Assembly (NCBI GenBank): GCA_024235935.1
Contig: JACKLL010000004.1
Span: forward strand, 62,001 to 126,000
Length of the DNA stretch: 64,000 nucleotides
Direction of reading: 5' to 3'
From: Rhodoferax sp.
Lineage (GTDB): Bacteria > Pseudomonadota > Gammaproteobacteria > Burkholderiales > Burkholderiaceae_C
The notes under the pieces: generated by a model
What the model was told of the DNA's origin: nothing
What the model saw: the letters and a program-made list of their open reading frames with translations, nothing else
The model's database searches: none
Shown: positions 10,116-19,126 of the stretch, one piece after another
Position numbering within the stretch: position 1 is the stretch's first letter
How the letters are laid out: the number at the start of each line of letters is the position of its first letter
Position numbers and translations under genes: made by a program

Positions 10116-11126
10116 TCAACGGGAGAGCGTTTGCTGCACATCGCGTATCCACTGCGCGCCAATGCGCGTGGACAGCTGGTCATAGACCGGCTGCACGGTC
10201 GCACGCAATTCGGCACGCTGGGCTGGCGACAACACATGGATCCGGGTCGTACCGGCCGCGCGCAAGTCCTGCAGGGCGCGTTCGTTCTCGGCATCGGCAA
10301 TCGCATTGCCGTAGGCCAGCGCCTCCTGCATCGCCTGCGTCACCACGGCCCGGTCAGCCGGCAACAGGCTGTCCCAGAAACGCTGGTTGGCGACCACGGC
10401 ATAGCCGAGGTAGGCATGCTGGGTCAGGCTCAGGTCGGTCTGCACCTCGTTCATGCGCTGGGTCCAGAAATTCGACACCGGGTTCTCGGTGCCATCGACG
10501 ACACCTGCGGCCAGCGCGTGGCGGGTCTCGCTGAAGGCCAGCACGACCGGTCGCGCACCCAGGGCCCTGAACTGCGCAGCGATGACCCGCGAGGCCTGGA
10601 CCCGCATGCGCAGGCCCTGGAAGTCGGCCGGCGCACGCAGCGGCCGGTTGGCACTCATCTGCTTGAAGCCGTTGTCGAAGAAACCCAGTCCGACCAGGCC
10701 CTGGCGCGACAGCGATGCCAGCAGCCGCCGTCCGACATCGCCCTGTGTGATGCGATGCACATCGGTGATGCGTTCAAACAGAAACGGCAGGTCGAACAGC
10801 TCGAATTCGGGGAAGCCGATAGGCCCGAACTTGGACAGCGACGGCGCCAGCATCTCGACCGCACCCAGTCGCAGCGCCTCCATCTCGTCCAGGTCGTTGT
10901 ACAGGCGAGCCGCCGGATATACCGTGACCCGGATGCGCCCGCCGGAGCGCTGCTCGACCAGCCGCTTGAAGCGTTCCACCGCCAGGCCCTTGGGCGTATC
11001 GCGCGCCACCACGTGGGAAAACCGGATCAGCACGTCGGCCCGCAGCGCTAGCGGCGCCAGCAGCAGGCATGCCAGCAGCGCGCAAGCCGCCACGTTGCTC
11101 CACCCGTCACGGTATGCACGCCACAT
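10116..11126 (-). CDS. Second TRAP-type substrate-binding protein (DctP family)
   Basis: 336 residues from ATG 11126 (an in-frame ATG at 11147 adds seven). A signal peptide (ACALLACLLLAPLALRA) precedes a DctP domain: LIRFSHVVARDTPKGLAVERF, the YPAARLYNDLDEMEAL segment, GLRMRVQASRVIAAQFRALG with the substrate-clamping Arg, and DGTENPVSNFW. It is clearly homologous to the DctP encoded next to it but diverged. No permeases of its own are nearby and it is divergent (40 bp) from the sensor-kinase gene, so it may feed the neighbouring DctQM or act as a periplasmic co-sensor for the kinase, as proposed for some DctP/DctS-type systems. The role is inferred. Confidence 0.88.
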   Translation of the reverse strand: MWRAYRDGWSNVAACALLACLLLAPLALRADVLIRFSHVVARDTPKGLAVERFKRLVEQRSGGRIRVTVYPAARLYNDLDEMEALRLGAVEMLAPSLSKFGPIGFPEFELFDLPFLFERITDVHRITQGDVGRRLLASLSRQGLVGLGFFDNGFKQMSANRPLRAPADFQGLRMRVQASRVIAAQFRALGARPVVLAFSETRHALAAGVVDGTENPVSNFWTQRMNEVQTDLSLTQHAYLGYAVVANQRFWDSLLPADRAVVTQAMQEALAYGNAIADAENERALQDLRAAGTTRIHVLSPAQRAELRATVQPVYDQLSTRIGAQWIRDVQQTLSR

Positions 11127-11166
11127 GCTCGTTATCCTAGAGGCCATTGCTGCAAACTGCACTCCC

Positions 11167-13221
11167 ATGAAACCCGTATCCGGCGAACCCGCGTTCGACT
11201 TTGCCACCCTGGCCAGCGCCGACGCGTCGCAGCCGGGCCGCAATCTGCGCGCGCAATTATGGCTGCTCGGCTTCCTGGCCCTGCTGGTCGCATCCGTGGT
11301 GGCCCTGGGGCTGTACCTGCAGAATTTCGAATCCGAGGAAGAGGCACGCCAGAACATGGCGGACGCTCAGTGGCTGGAGCAAAGCATTGCGTTCCATTTC
11401 CGCCGCCTGGAGGACGACCTGCGCTCGCAGGCGCGCAGGCTGCGCGACACCGAGGACCGCAGTGCCACACCACAGCAGATCCATGGAGGCCTGCTGTGGT
11501 CGGAGCCGGACGTGATCCTGGCCCGGGGTTGGCTCGATGCGCAAGGCCCGCAGGTGCTGCTCGGCGACCTGGCCCGTCTGGCGACCGATGGCCTTGCCCA
11601 TCCGGAGAATGCAGCCGCCCTGGCCGCGATGCGCGACATCGCGCAGAACCTGCGCCGACCCAGCTATGCCGGGCCGATGCGCAAACCCGACGGCAGCGAG
11701 GACGACGTGGTCTGGCTGGCCGTGCCGGCATTCGAGCGCGGCGAGTTCGTCGGCAACTATCTGGCGGCCATTTCGCTGACCACGGCCATTGAACGGCTGG
11801 TTCCGACCTGGTTCCGCCAGGCCCACCAATTGCAGCTGATGGACAACCAGCAGGACCGTCCGGCCCCATCGCCCGAGGCCATCAGCTACCGCTCGCAACT
11901 GAACCTGGCCGGCACCGACCTGTCGATCCGGGTCACCCCGTTGGGAACACGCCCGGCCAGCGTGCCGCGCGCGTTCTTCGGCGTCGCGCTGCTGTTCCTG
12001 CTCGGCATGCTGGCCAGCCTGTTCGCCCTGCGGCGCGACTTCGTCAAGCGCCAGCGCGTCGAGTCCATGCTGCAGTCGCAGGTGGCCTTGCGCCGGGCGA
12101 TGGAAAACTCGCTGACGGTCGGCCTGCGCGCCTGGGACCTGCAGGGACGCATCCTGTATGTGAACCAGGCCTTCTGCCGCATCGTCGGTTTCGAGGCGCA
12201 GGAACTCGTGGGTCGCTCGCCACCGCTGCCCTATTGGTCCAAAGGACTGGCAGAAAACCCGCAACCGGTGACCGAGCGGCTGATGGCCCGTACCGCGGAG
12301 CATGCCGGCGTCGAGCTGCAGTTCCAGCACCGCGACGGCCATCCGGTCGACGTGCTGGTGCACGAAGCGCCACTGACCGGACCGCAGGGGCAACAGCTGG
12401 GCTGGATGAGTTCGGTGCTCGACATCAGCGAGCGCAAGCAGGCCGAACGCATGGCCAAACGCCAGCAGGAGCGGCTGGAGGCGTCCGGCCGGCTGGTGGC
12501 CATCGGCGAGGTCGCCTCCACGCTGGCCCATGAACTGAACCAGCCGCTGGGTGCCCTCAGCGGCTTTGCCACCGGGCTGCGCAACCGGCTGCTGGCCGGC
12601 CAGATCTCGCTGGAAGAGGCCGCGGCGGTGACCGGTCGCATGGAGCAGCTGGCTGAAAAGTCGGGCCGCATCATCCAGCGCGTCAATGCCTTTGCGCGGC
12701 GCCGCGAATTGTCGCGCCAGCAGGTCGATCTGGTGGCCCTGGTCCAGCAGATCCTGCGCCAGTGGCCGCGTTCGCCCGAGGTGCAGATCGAGCTGGCGCT
12801 GGCCGACGCCCCGGTCTGGATCGAGGCCGACGCCTTGCTGCTTGAACACGCGCTGCTGAACCTGCTCGCCAATGCCCAGCACTGGGCGACCCTGGGCACC
12901 ACGCCGGCGCGCATCCGGATCACGATGCCGATGCTGCCGTCCATGGCCGGCATCGCCGTGGCCGACAGCGGACCGGGCGTTCCTGCGGACCAGGCCGACC
13001 AGGTGTTCACCGCGTTCTACAGTGCCCGAGAGGACGGCGCGGGCATGGGCATGGGCCTGGCCATCTGCCGTTCGGTGGTCGAGGCCCACCACGGACGCAT
13101 AGAGCTGACGCGCGACGCTGTGCTGGGCGGCGCCTGCTTCACGCTGTGGCTGGCCCTGACCGGCGCCGACAGCGTGCCACCACCAGCCTCCCCTGCCAGC
13201 CTGATGGAAGCACAAGCATGA
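11167..13221 (+). CDS. DctS/DctB-like sensor histidine kinase with PAS domain
   Basis: 684 residues. A first membrane helix (about 28-50: AQLWLLGFLALLVASVVALG) and a second one (about 277-297) bracket a roughly 220-residue periplasmic sensor region. Then come a PAS domain (about 315-430, ending in SSVLDISERKQAERM), a HisKA box with THE-type motif LAHELNQPLGALSGFATGL (phospho-His near 455) and an HATPase domain (NLLANAQHWA; ADSGPGVPADQA; GMGMGLAICRSVV). Kinases with HELNQP boxes regulate C4-dicarboxylate uptake (DctB, DctS), and position beside dctPQM and a FixJ-type regulator supports that role. Its stop overlaps the regulator start (ATGA). Confidence 0.9.
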   Translation: MKPVSGEPAFDFATLASADASQPGRNLRAQLWLLGFLALLVASVVALGLYLQNFESEEEARQNMADAQWLEQSIAFHFRRLEDDLRSQARRLRDTEDRSATPQQIHGGLLWSEPDVILARGWLDAQGPQVLLGDLARLATDGLAHPENAAALAAMRDIAQNLRRPSYAGPMRKPDGSEDDVVWLAVPAFERGEFVGNYLAAISLTTAIERLVPTWFRQAHQLQLMDNQQDRPAPSPEAISYRSQLNLAGTDLSIRVTPLGTRPASVPRAFFGVALLFLLGMLASLFALRRDFVKRQRVESMLQSQVALRRAMENSLTVGLRAWDLQGRILYVNQAFCRIVGFEAQELVGRSPPLPYWSKGLAENPQPVTERLMARTAEHAGVELQFQHRDGHPVDVLVHEAPLTGPQGQQLGWMSSVLDISERKQAERMAKRQQERLEASGRLVAIGEVASTLAHELNQPLGALSGFATGLRNRLLAGQISLEEAAAVTGRMEQLAEKSGRIIQRVNAFARRRELSRQQVDLVALVQQILRQWPRSPEVQIELALADAPVWIEADALLLEHALLNLLANAQHWATLGTTPARIRITMPMLPSMAGIAVADSGPGVPADQADQVFTAFYSAREDGAGMGMGLAICRSVVEAHHGRIELTRDAVLGGACFTLWLALTGADSVPPPASPASLMEAQA

Positions 13222-13835
13222 GCGCGCAGATCCATGTTGTCGACGATGATCCCGATTTTCGGGACGCCCTGTGCTGGCTGTTCGACTCGCGTGGCCACCA
13301 GGTCTCGGCCTGGGAAGGCGGGGACGTCTTCCTGGCCATGGCGCAGGCACGACCGCCGCTGTGGGGGCACGCGGTCGTGCTGCTCGACATCCGCATGGCG
13401 CCGATGTCGGGCCTGGCCACGTTCGAGAAGCTCAAGGCACTGGGCTGCCCATGGCCGGTGCTGTTCCTGACCGGGCATGGCGACGTCAGCATGGCCGTCA
13501 CCGCCGTCAAGAACGGCGCCTGGGACTTTCTGGAGAAGCCATTCCAGAACAATGTGCTGGTGGACAAGGTCGAACAGGCGCTGGCGGCGGCGCAGTCGCT
13601 GGTCGATGCATCGGCGGACCAGCAGCGGCTGCGCCAGGCGCTGGCCAGCCTGAGCCCGCGCGAACTCGAAGTCCTGGACGAACTCATCCTGGGCCACTAC
13701 AACAAGACCATTGCCGACCACCTGGGCATCACCCAGCGCACGGTCGAATTCCACCGCGCCAACATCTTCGAGAAGATGGCGGTCGACTCGGCGGTCGAAC
13801 TGGCCCACAAGCTCGGTCGTCACGGTCTGCGCTGA
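13218..13835 (+). CDS. FixJ/DctR-family response regulator
   Basis: 205 residues: receiver (IHVVDDDPDFRDAL; phospho-Asp57 in VVLLDIRMAPMSG; Thr in FLTGHGDVSMAV; Lys in FLEKPF) and a C-terminal LuxR/FixJ helix-turn-helix (LSPRELEVLDELILGHYNKTIADHL, ITQRTVEFHRANIFEKM). FixJ-type regulators such as Rhodobacter DctR activate dctPQM on phosphorylation by DctS; the arrangement here is analogous. A probable target is the palindrome at 10081. Confidence 0.92.
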   Translation: MSAQIHVVDDDPDFRDALCWLFDSRGHQVSAWEGGDVFLAMAQARPPLWGHAVVLLDIRMAPMSGLATFEKLKALGCPWPVLFLTGHGDVSMAVTAVKNGAWDFLEKPFQNNVLVDKVEQALAAAQSLVDASADQQRLRQALASLSPRELEVLDELILGHYNKTIADHLGITQRTVEFHRANIFEKMAVDSAVELAHKLGRHGLR

Positions 13836-13919
13836 GCAGCCGGCCCGCCATCGGCGGTCGTCACAAAAGAGACATGCAAGTGCCACACGGTCGTCACCCG
13901 GCGGCTGGACACTGGCGGC

Positions 13920-14768
13920 ATGAAAGAAGAACACGCACAACGCAGCGCAGCATCGGCCCAGCCCGACGCAAACGCGCACAATGGCCGCCTGCCGTCAGGC
14001 GCCGACTCCCACGGCATCCGTACGGACGCCGATCCGATCGAGGTGGTGTGGGCCCGCAACCAGGATGAGGTGCGACAGGCCCAGCGCCTGCGCTTCGCGG
14101 TCTTCTCCGAGGAGATGGGCGCGCGGCTGCAGACACGCATCCCTGGCCACGATATCGACATCTTCGACGACTTCTGCGAGCACCTGCTGGTACGCGACCG
14201 CGATAGCCGCGAGGTCCTGGGTACCTACCGCGTGCTCACACCGGCCCAGGCCCGGCGCATCGGCAGCACCTACAGCGACACCGAATTCGACCTGACCCGG
14301 CTGCGCAGCCTGCGCGACAACATGGTCGAGATCGGCCGCAGCTGCGTGCACCCCGACCACCGCCAGGGCCGCGTCATCATGGCGCTGTGGGGCGCCCTGG
14401 CCGGCTTCATGGTCGACAACCGGCTGGACACCATGATCGGTTGCGCCAGCATTCCGATGCAGCACAGCGGCGCGCATGGCCTGATCGGCGGCGGCCATGC
14501 GGCGGCCAGCATCTGGAAGCAGCTGCGCCCGCACCATCTGGCCTCGATCGCCTATCAGGTGCGGCCGCGGCTGCCGCTGCCGGTCGACGACCTCGACGGT
14601 GATCTGGACGTGGCAGCACCGGCGCTGATCCGGGCCTATCTCCGGCTCGGCGCCAAGGTGCTGGGCCCGCCGGCCTGGGACCCGGACTTCAACACTGCGG
14701 ATCTGCCGATGATGCTGCGCATCACCGACCTGCCGGCGCGCTACCGCAACCACTTCCTGGGAATGTGA
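13920..14768 (+). CDS. olsB: OlsB-like L-ornithine N-alpha-acyltransferase (GNAT-type)
   Basis: 282 residues. After a disordered N-terminus (about 35 residues) comes the acyltransferase domain seen in OlsB and 'putative hemolysin' proteins: VWARNQDEVRQAQRLRFAVFSEEMGA, DIFDDFCEHLLVRD, VLGTYRVLTP, EFDLTRLRSL, EIGRSCVHPDHR and IGCASI. OlsB transfers a 3-hydroxyacyl chain from ACP to ornithine, the first step to phosphorus-free ornithine lipids, usually induced by phosphate starvation. The stop overlaps the next start (TGATG), coupling it to a phosphoesterase gene. OlsA is not in view. Exact substrate is inferred from family resemblance. Confidence 0.8.
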   Translation: MKEEHAQRSAASAQPDANAHNGRLPSGADSHGIRTDADPIEVVWARNQDEVRQAQRLRFAVFSEEMGARLQTRIPGHDIDIFDDFCEHLLVRDRDSREVLGTYRVLTPAQARRIGSTYSDTEFDLTRLRSLRDNMVEIGRSCVHPDHRQGRVIMALWGALAGFMVDNRLDTMIGCASIPMQHSGAHGLIGGGHAAASIWKQLRPHHLASIAYQVRPRLPLPVDDLDGDLDVAAPALIRAYLRLGAKVLGPPAWDPDFNTADLPMMLRITDLPARYRNHFLGM

Positions 14769-15628
14769 TGCGCATGGCCTTCGACGCCATCGGAGCCTGG
14801 CGCGACAGCTTCGCCGACGACTCCGAGGATGCGCAAGGCCCGCGCCGGGCGCGCTACCGCGCCGTGTTCATTTCCGACCTGCACCTGGGAACCGCCGGTT
14901 GCCAGGCCGAGCCGCTGCTCGAGTTCCTGAAGTCCTATCCGAGCGAATACCTGTACCTGGCCGGCGACATCGTCGACGGTTGGCAACTGCGTCGCAAATG
15001 GTTCTGGCCGCAGTCGCACAACGACGTGGTGCAAAAGGTGATGCGCAAGGCACGCAAGGGCTGCCGCGTGGTCTTCGTGCCCGGAAACCACGACGAATTC
15101 GCGCGCCAGTTCGCCGGCCACCATTTCGGCGGCATCGAGGTCGCACTCGAGGCCGTGCACGTGACGGCCAGAGGACAGCGCCTGTGGGTGGTACACGGTG
15201 ACGCTTTCGACGGTGTCGTGCAGTGCGCGCGCTGGCTGGCCATCGTCGGCGACAACCTGTACGAGCTGACACTGCGCATGAACCGGCATCTGAACCGCCT
15301 GCGCGGGCGCCTGGGCCTGCCCTACTGGTCCTTGTCGGCCTACCTCAAGCACAAGGTCAAGAAGGCGCTGGCCTACGTGACCGATTTCGAGAAGGCCGTC
15401 GCCGCCGAAGCCCGCAAGCGGGGCCATGACGGTGTCGTGTGCGGACACATCCACCGCGCCGAAATGCGCAGCATCGACGGCATCCTGTATTGCAACGATG
15501 GCGACTGGGTCGAAAGCCGCACCGCCCTCGTCGAACACTGCGATGGACGGCTGGAGCTGGTGCACTGGGACGCGCACATGCCGGCACATCCCGTGGCGCT
15601 GAACCAGGCCGAAAGCGTCAGCGCGTGA
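14768..15628 (+). CDS. LpxH-like calcineurin-type metallophosphoesterase
   Basis: 286 residues from ATG 14768 (ATG 14774 also possible). All metal-binding motifs of the calcineurin fold are visible: AVFISDLHLGT, LYLAGDIVDGW, VFVPGNHDEFA, LWVVHGDAFD and VCGHIHRAEM. This is the UDP-2,3-diacylglucosamine pyrophosphatase-like family, but this subgroup (with the KRKWFWPQSHNDVVQKV-type segment) is distinct from housekeeping LpxH and has been linked in other bacteria to lipid remodelling. Coupling with the OlsB-like gene suggests a lipid role; the substrate is unproven. Confidence 0.82.
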   Translation: MRMAFDAIGAWRDSFADDSEDAQGPRRARYRAVFISDLHLGTAGCQAEPLLEFLKSYPSEYLYLAGDIVDGWQLRRKWFWPQSHNDVVQKVMRKARKGCRVVFVPGNHDEFARQFAGHHFGGIEVALEAVHVTARGQRLWVVHGDAFDGVVQCARWLAIVGDNLYELTLRMNRHLNRLRGRLGLPYWSLSAYLKHKVKKALAYVTDFEKAVAAEARKRGHDGVVCGHIHRAEMRSIDGILYCNDGDWVESRTALVEHCDGRLELVHWDAHMPAHPVALNQAESVSA

Positions 15629-15689
15629 CGCCGGCACCGGGCCTGTTGCGGGCTTGCAGCCCGGGGCCGCGATGACCTGTTGACCGGCC

Positions 15690-15711
15690 ATGTCACGCAG
15701 ATGTCATCATT
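15690..15711 (+). promoter_or_regulatory. Candidate Pho box upstream of ppk
   Basis: ATGTCAC (15690-15696) and ATGTCAT (15701-15707) are 7-base direct repeats separated by four bases, the architecture of PhoB sites (consensus CTGTCAT-N4-CTGTCAT), 6/7 and 5/7 matches. They lie 42-59 bases before the ppk start codon. PhoB control of ppk is known in enterobacteria, so the site is plausible but unverified. Confidence 0.5.
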
Positions 15712-15748
15712 ACGCCAAATAATTGACAGATTTGCGAGCCTATTGCCC

Positions 15749-17842
15749 ATGACATCCCAGGCCCCGCTCAGCACCATTCCGACCGGCCGACCGGTCCCGT
15801 TTCTCGATCGCGACCACAGCATCCTGGCGTTCAACGAACGGGTGCTCGACTGGGCCCACCGGCCGGACGTTCCGCTGCTGGAGCGGCTGCGCTACCTGTG
15901 CATCGTCTCGTCCAACCTCGACGAGTTCTTCGAAGTCCGCATGGCGGAGCACCTGCAGGCCTGGCAGAACGGCGTGCGCAAGGGGGTGTACACCACGCAG
16001 TCCTTCGAGGCGCTGGCGCTGGCGGCCCACACCCTGGTCGACCGGCAATATGCCTTGTACAACGACGCCTTCATGCCGGCCTTCGGACGCGAAGGGATCG
16101 ACATCATCGGCTTCAGCGACCGCACACCGGCGCAGACACGCTGGGTGCACCAGTATTTCGAGCGCGAAGTGCGTCCGCTGCTGATTCCGGTCAGCCTGGA
16201 CCCGTCGCACCCGTTCCCGCAAGTGGCCAACAAGACGCTGAATTTCATCGTGCGGCTGGGCGGCAAGGATGCCTTCGGGCGCGAGAACGAGATCGCCATC
16301 GTCAAGGTGCCCCGGGTGCTGCCGCGCCTGATCCGCATGCCGGATTCCGTTGCCAACGGCAGGGCCGCATTTGTGTCCCTGTCCAGCGTCATCCGGGCCC
16401 ATTTGCAAAGCCTGTTTCCGGGCCGTGATGTGGGCCAGTTCTCGCAATTCCGCGTGACCCGCCATTCCGACCTGGCGGTGGACGAAGACGAGGTGCGCAA
16501 CCTGCGCACCGCCATGCGTCTGGGCCTGCAACAGCGCCATTTCGGCCAGGCGGTCCGGCTGGAGGTGGCTGCCGCCTGTTCCGACACCCTGGCCGACTTC
16601 CTGCTGAAGCAGTTCAATCTGCCGCCGCAGGCGCTGTACCGCGTGCAGGGCCCGGTGAACCTGGTGCGGCTGCAGCAACTCATCGCACTGGTCGACGCGC
16701 CCCTGCTGCAGTTCACGCCCTATGTCGCAAGTGACACGGCGCAGGCGCTGCGCAACCAGTCGGTGTTCGAGCGGCTGCGCCACGGCGACATCCTGTTGCA
16801 CCACCCTTACGAGAGCTTCAGCCTGGTGGCGGAATTCCTGCGCCAGGCCATCGACGATCCTGATGTGCTGGCGATCAAGCAGACCATCTACCGCTCCGGT
16901 CCCGACCCCTTGCTGATGAACCTGCTGTGCGAGGCCGTGCGACGGGGCAAGGAAGTCACGGCCGTGGTCGAACTCAAGGCCCGCTTCGACGAGGAGGCCA
17001 ACATCAACTGGGCCGAGCGGCTGGAATCCGTCGGCGCACAGGTCCTCTACGGCGTGGTCGGGCTCAAGACCCATGCCAAGATGCTGCTGATCACCCGGCG
17101 CGAAGGCCGCAAGCTGGTACGGTATGCCCATCTCTCGACCGGCAACTACAACGTGCGTACCTCCGCGCTGTATACCGACATCGGCCATCTGACCGCCGAC
17201 CCGCAGCTGACCTCGGATGTCGAGCATGTGTTCCTGCACCTGGCCAGCCAGAGCCGGCTGCCCCGTTTGCACCATGTCTGGGTCGCACCGTTTCACATGC
17301 AGCGCAGGTTCATCGCCCGCATCGACGCGGTCGGCGAGGCGGCTGCCCGCGGCCAGGACGCCCGCATCGTGCTCAAGATGAACGCCCTGACCGACGAGGC
17401 GCTGATGACGGCACTGGTACGGGCTGGCCGGAAAGGCGCACAGATCGACCTGATCGTGCGCGGCGCCTGCATGTTGCCGCCGGAATTGCCGGGCCGTACC
17501 GACAACATCCGGGTGCGTTCCATCATCGGCCGCTTTCTGGAGCATTCGCGCGTGTACTACTTCCGCGCCGACGGCAAGGAGCAGCTGTACCTGTCCAGCG
17601 CCGACTGGATGAACCGCAACATGCTGCGCCGGATCGAAATCGCCTGGCCCATCACGGATCCGCAACTTCGCCAGCGCATCATCGACGAATGCCTGGTGGC
17701 CGCTCTGCACGATCAACGGGATGCCTGGCTGCTGTCAGCAGATGGCCATTACCAGCGCACAGCAGAAGGGGGCCCCGGAATGCAGGACGCCCTGATGGCA
17801 CGTTACGCGGCGTCCTCACGCAAGGAGATCGAATGGACTTGA
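15749..17842 (+). CDS. ppk1: Polyphosphate kinase 1
   Basis: 697 residues, close to E. coli Ppk (688). ATG 15749 precedes the N domain (FLDRDHSILAFNERVLDWAH, LCIVSSNLDEFFEVRMAEH). The PLD-like catalytic domains show the auto-phosphorylated histidine in VGLKTHAKMLLI (about residue 442) and, further on, RRIEIAWPI. The enzyme reversibly polymerises the gamma-phosphate of ATP into polyphosphate at the membrane periphery. The 3' end overlaps sixA by 10 bases. The candidate Pho box suggests induction by phosphate limitation, in line with the ornithine-lipid gene just upstream. Confidence 0.96.
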   Translation: MTSQAPLSTIPTGRPVPFLDRDHSILAFNERVLDWAHRPDVPLLERLRYLCIVSSNLDEFFEVRMAEHLQAWQNGVRKGVYTTQSFEALALAAHTLVDRQYALYNDAFMPAFGREGIDIIGFSDRTPAQTRWVHQYFEREVRPLLIPVSLDPSHPFPQVANKTLNFIVRLGGKDAFGRENEIAIVKVPRVLPRLIRMPDSVANGRAAFVSLSSVIRAHLQSLFPGRDVGQFSQFRVTRHSDLAVDEDEVRNLRTAMRLGLQQRHFGQAVRLEVAAACSDTLADFLLKQFNLPPQALYRVQGPVNLVRLQQLIALVDAPLLQFTPYVASDTAQALRNQSVFERLRHGDILLHHPYESFSLVAEFLRQAIDDPDVLAIKQTIYRSGPDPLLMNLLCEAVRRGKEVTAVVELKARFDEEANINWAERLESVGAQVLYGVVGLKTHAKMLLITRREGRKLVRYAHLSTGNYNVRTSALYTDIGHLTADPQLTSDVEHVFLHLASQSRLPRLHHVWVAPFHMQRRFIARIDAVGEAAARGQDARIVLKMNALTDEALMTALVRAGRKGAQIDLIVRGACMLPPELPGRTDNIRVRSIIGRFLEHSRVYYFRADGKEQLYLSSADWMNRNMLRRIEIAWPITDPQLRQRIIDECLVAALHDQRDAWLLSADGHYQRTAEGGPGMQDALMARYAASSRKEIEWT

Positions 17843-18294
17843 TATTGTGGCGACATGCCGACGCCGAAGACGGCGACGAACGCATCGATGACATGGACCG
17901 GGTGCTGACACCCCGGGGCGTCAAACAGGCTGCCCGGGTGGCCGGCTGGCTGGATCGCCAGCTGCCCGAAGGCACCCGCATCCTCAGCAGCCCGGCGCGC
18001 CGCTGCGAACAGACGGCGCTGGCCCTGGGGCGCAAGTACAAGATCCGACCGGAACTGGGTCCGGACATGTCCAGCGACCAGTTGCTGGAGGTCGCCCAGT
18101 GGCCGAATGCCAAGACCGCCGTACTGATTGTCGGGCACCAGCCGACACTGGGCGAGACCATCGCGCGGCTGCTGCCGTTCGAGCATCTGGCCTGCCCGGT
18201 GCGCAAGGGCATGGTCTGGTGGTTGCGCACGCGCGAGCGCGACGGCCACCAGCAGACCGTGGTCGCTGCGGTGCAATCGCCTGAAATGCTGTAA
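17833..18294 (+). CDS. sixA: SixA-type phosphohistidine phosphatase
   Basis: 153 residues. A minimal histidine-phosphatase fold with the catalytic LILWRHADAE (RHG-like motif, RHA), SSPARRCEQTA and second His in LIVGHQPTLGE. SixA proteins dephosphorylate phosphohistidine, for example on ArcB HPt or NPr. It begins inside the last codons of ppk, so both are made from one transcript; ppk-sixA linkage is common in betaproteobacteria. Confidence 0.9.
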   Translation: MDLILWRHADAEDGDERIDDMDRVLTPRGVKQAARVAGWLDRQLPEGTRILSSPARRCEQTALALGRKYKIRPELGPDMSSDQLLEVAQWPNAKTAVLIVGHQPTLGETIARLLPFEHLACPVRKGMVWWLRTRERDGHQQTVVAAVQSPEML

Positions 18295-18332
18295 CGCCGC
18301 CGGGGCAAACCGACGGCGCTGCCGGGCGCGGC

Positions 18333-18875
18333 TCAGGCCTTGGCGGGACGACCGGTCTTGATGGCCGGCACCGCTGCCAGCGCGGCGAGGTAGTCGACGC
18401 TGTCCATGGCGGCCAGCGCCTTGATGCCGGCACGCAGCAGTTCGCTCTTCTTGATCGGCGCACCCAGCTGCGTCGCGCGCTGCTTGAGCTGCTCCAGCAC
18501 CATGTATTCGGGCTTCGGGATCGTGAAGCTGTCGCGGACCAGCTTGGCCTTCTTGACCTTCTCTTCCTTGACCGGCTTCGCGCCCTTGGCGGCCTTCGGA
18601 GGCTTGGCCACGGTCACGGCTTTGGGTACCTTCACCGGCTTGGCCGATCCTGCCTTTTTGCCGGCAGGCTTGGGCGACCTGGCGATCGGCGCCTTCACGG
18701 GACGAGGGGCGGCAGCCTTGGCGCCGGTGGCCGGCGCCTGCGCGGAGGCCTCGGTCTGCGGGCCTGCGGCAGGCGGCGTCGCCGCAGGCGCAGCCGCTGC
18801 GGGGGCGGCAACAGCGGTCCTGGAAGGGTTCTTGGTGGGCGCCTTGGCGGCGGACTTGCGGGTGGTGGAAGCCAT
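18333..18875 (-). CDS. Lys/Ala/Pro-rich histone-H1-like protein with conserved C-terminal domain
   Basis: 180 residues. About the first 110 are low-complexity, rich in Lys, Ala and Pro (repeated KPVK, PKA and AAPAAAAP motifs), like AlgP or bacterial histone-H1-like nucleoid proteins. The last 70 form a compact, non-repetitive domain: KLVRDSFTIPKPEYMVLEQL, GAPIKKSELLRAGIKAL, IKTGRPAKA. The sequence after VRDSFTIP resembles a ribbon-helix-helix DNA-binding fold (beta strand then two helices). This layout is widespread and uncharacterised in Burkholderiales. The upstream 250 bases are AT-rich near the start (TATATAGTTTATA on the plus strand), consistent with its own promoter. Confidence 0.72.
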   Translation of the reverse strand: MASTTRKSAAKAPTKNPSRTAVAAPAAAAPAATPPAAGPQTEASAQAPATGAKAAAPRPVKAPIARSPKPAGKKAGSAKPVKVPKAVTVAKPPKAAKGAKPVKEEKVKKAKLVRDSFTIPKPEYMVLEQLKQRATQLGAPIKKSELLRAGIKALAAMDSVDYLAALAAVPAIKTGRPAKA

Positions 18876-19126
18876 GCTGGTGGAACTCCGAATAAAAGAT
18901 TTATATAGTTTATACGGTTTTCATCCAACCTCCACACACATGGCGCTGGCACCGGTCCGGCCCGTGGCGGCACGACCGCCGGTCGACGGCAGGCCACCCG
19001 GGCCGGCGGCGACCGTGATAATGGCGGCATCCGCCGCGGCGATCCGGTCCTGGGCTGGCACCCTTCTTGCAGGGAGCATCGACAGGATCCGATCGCCATT
19101 CTGAAACCCAACCGACAACGACCCCC

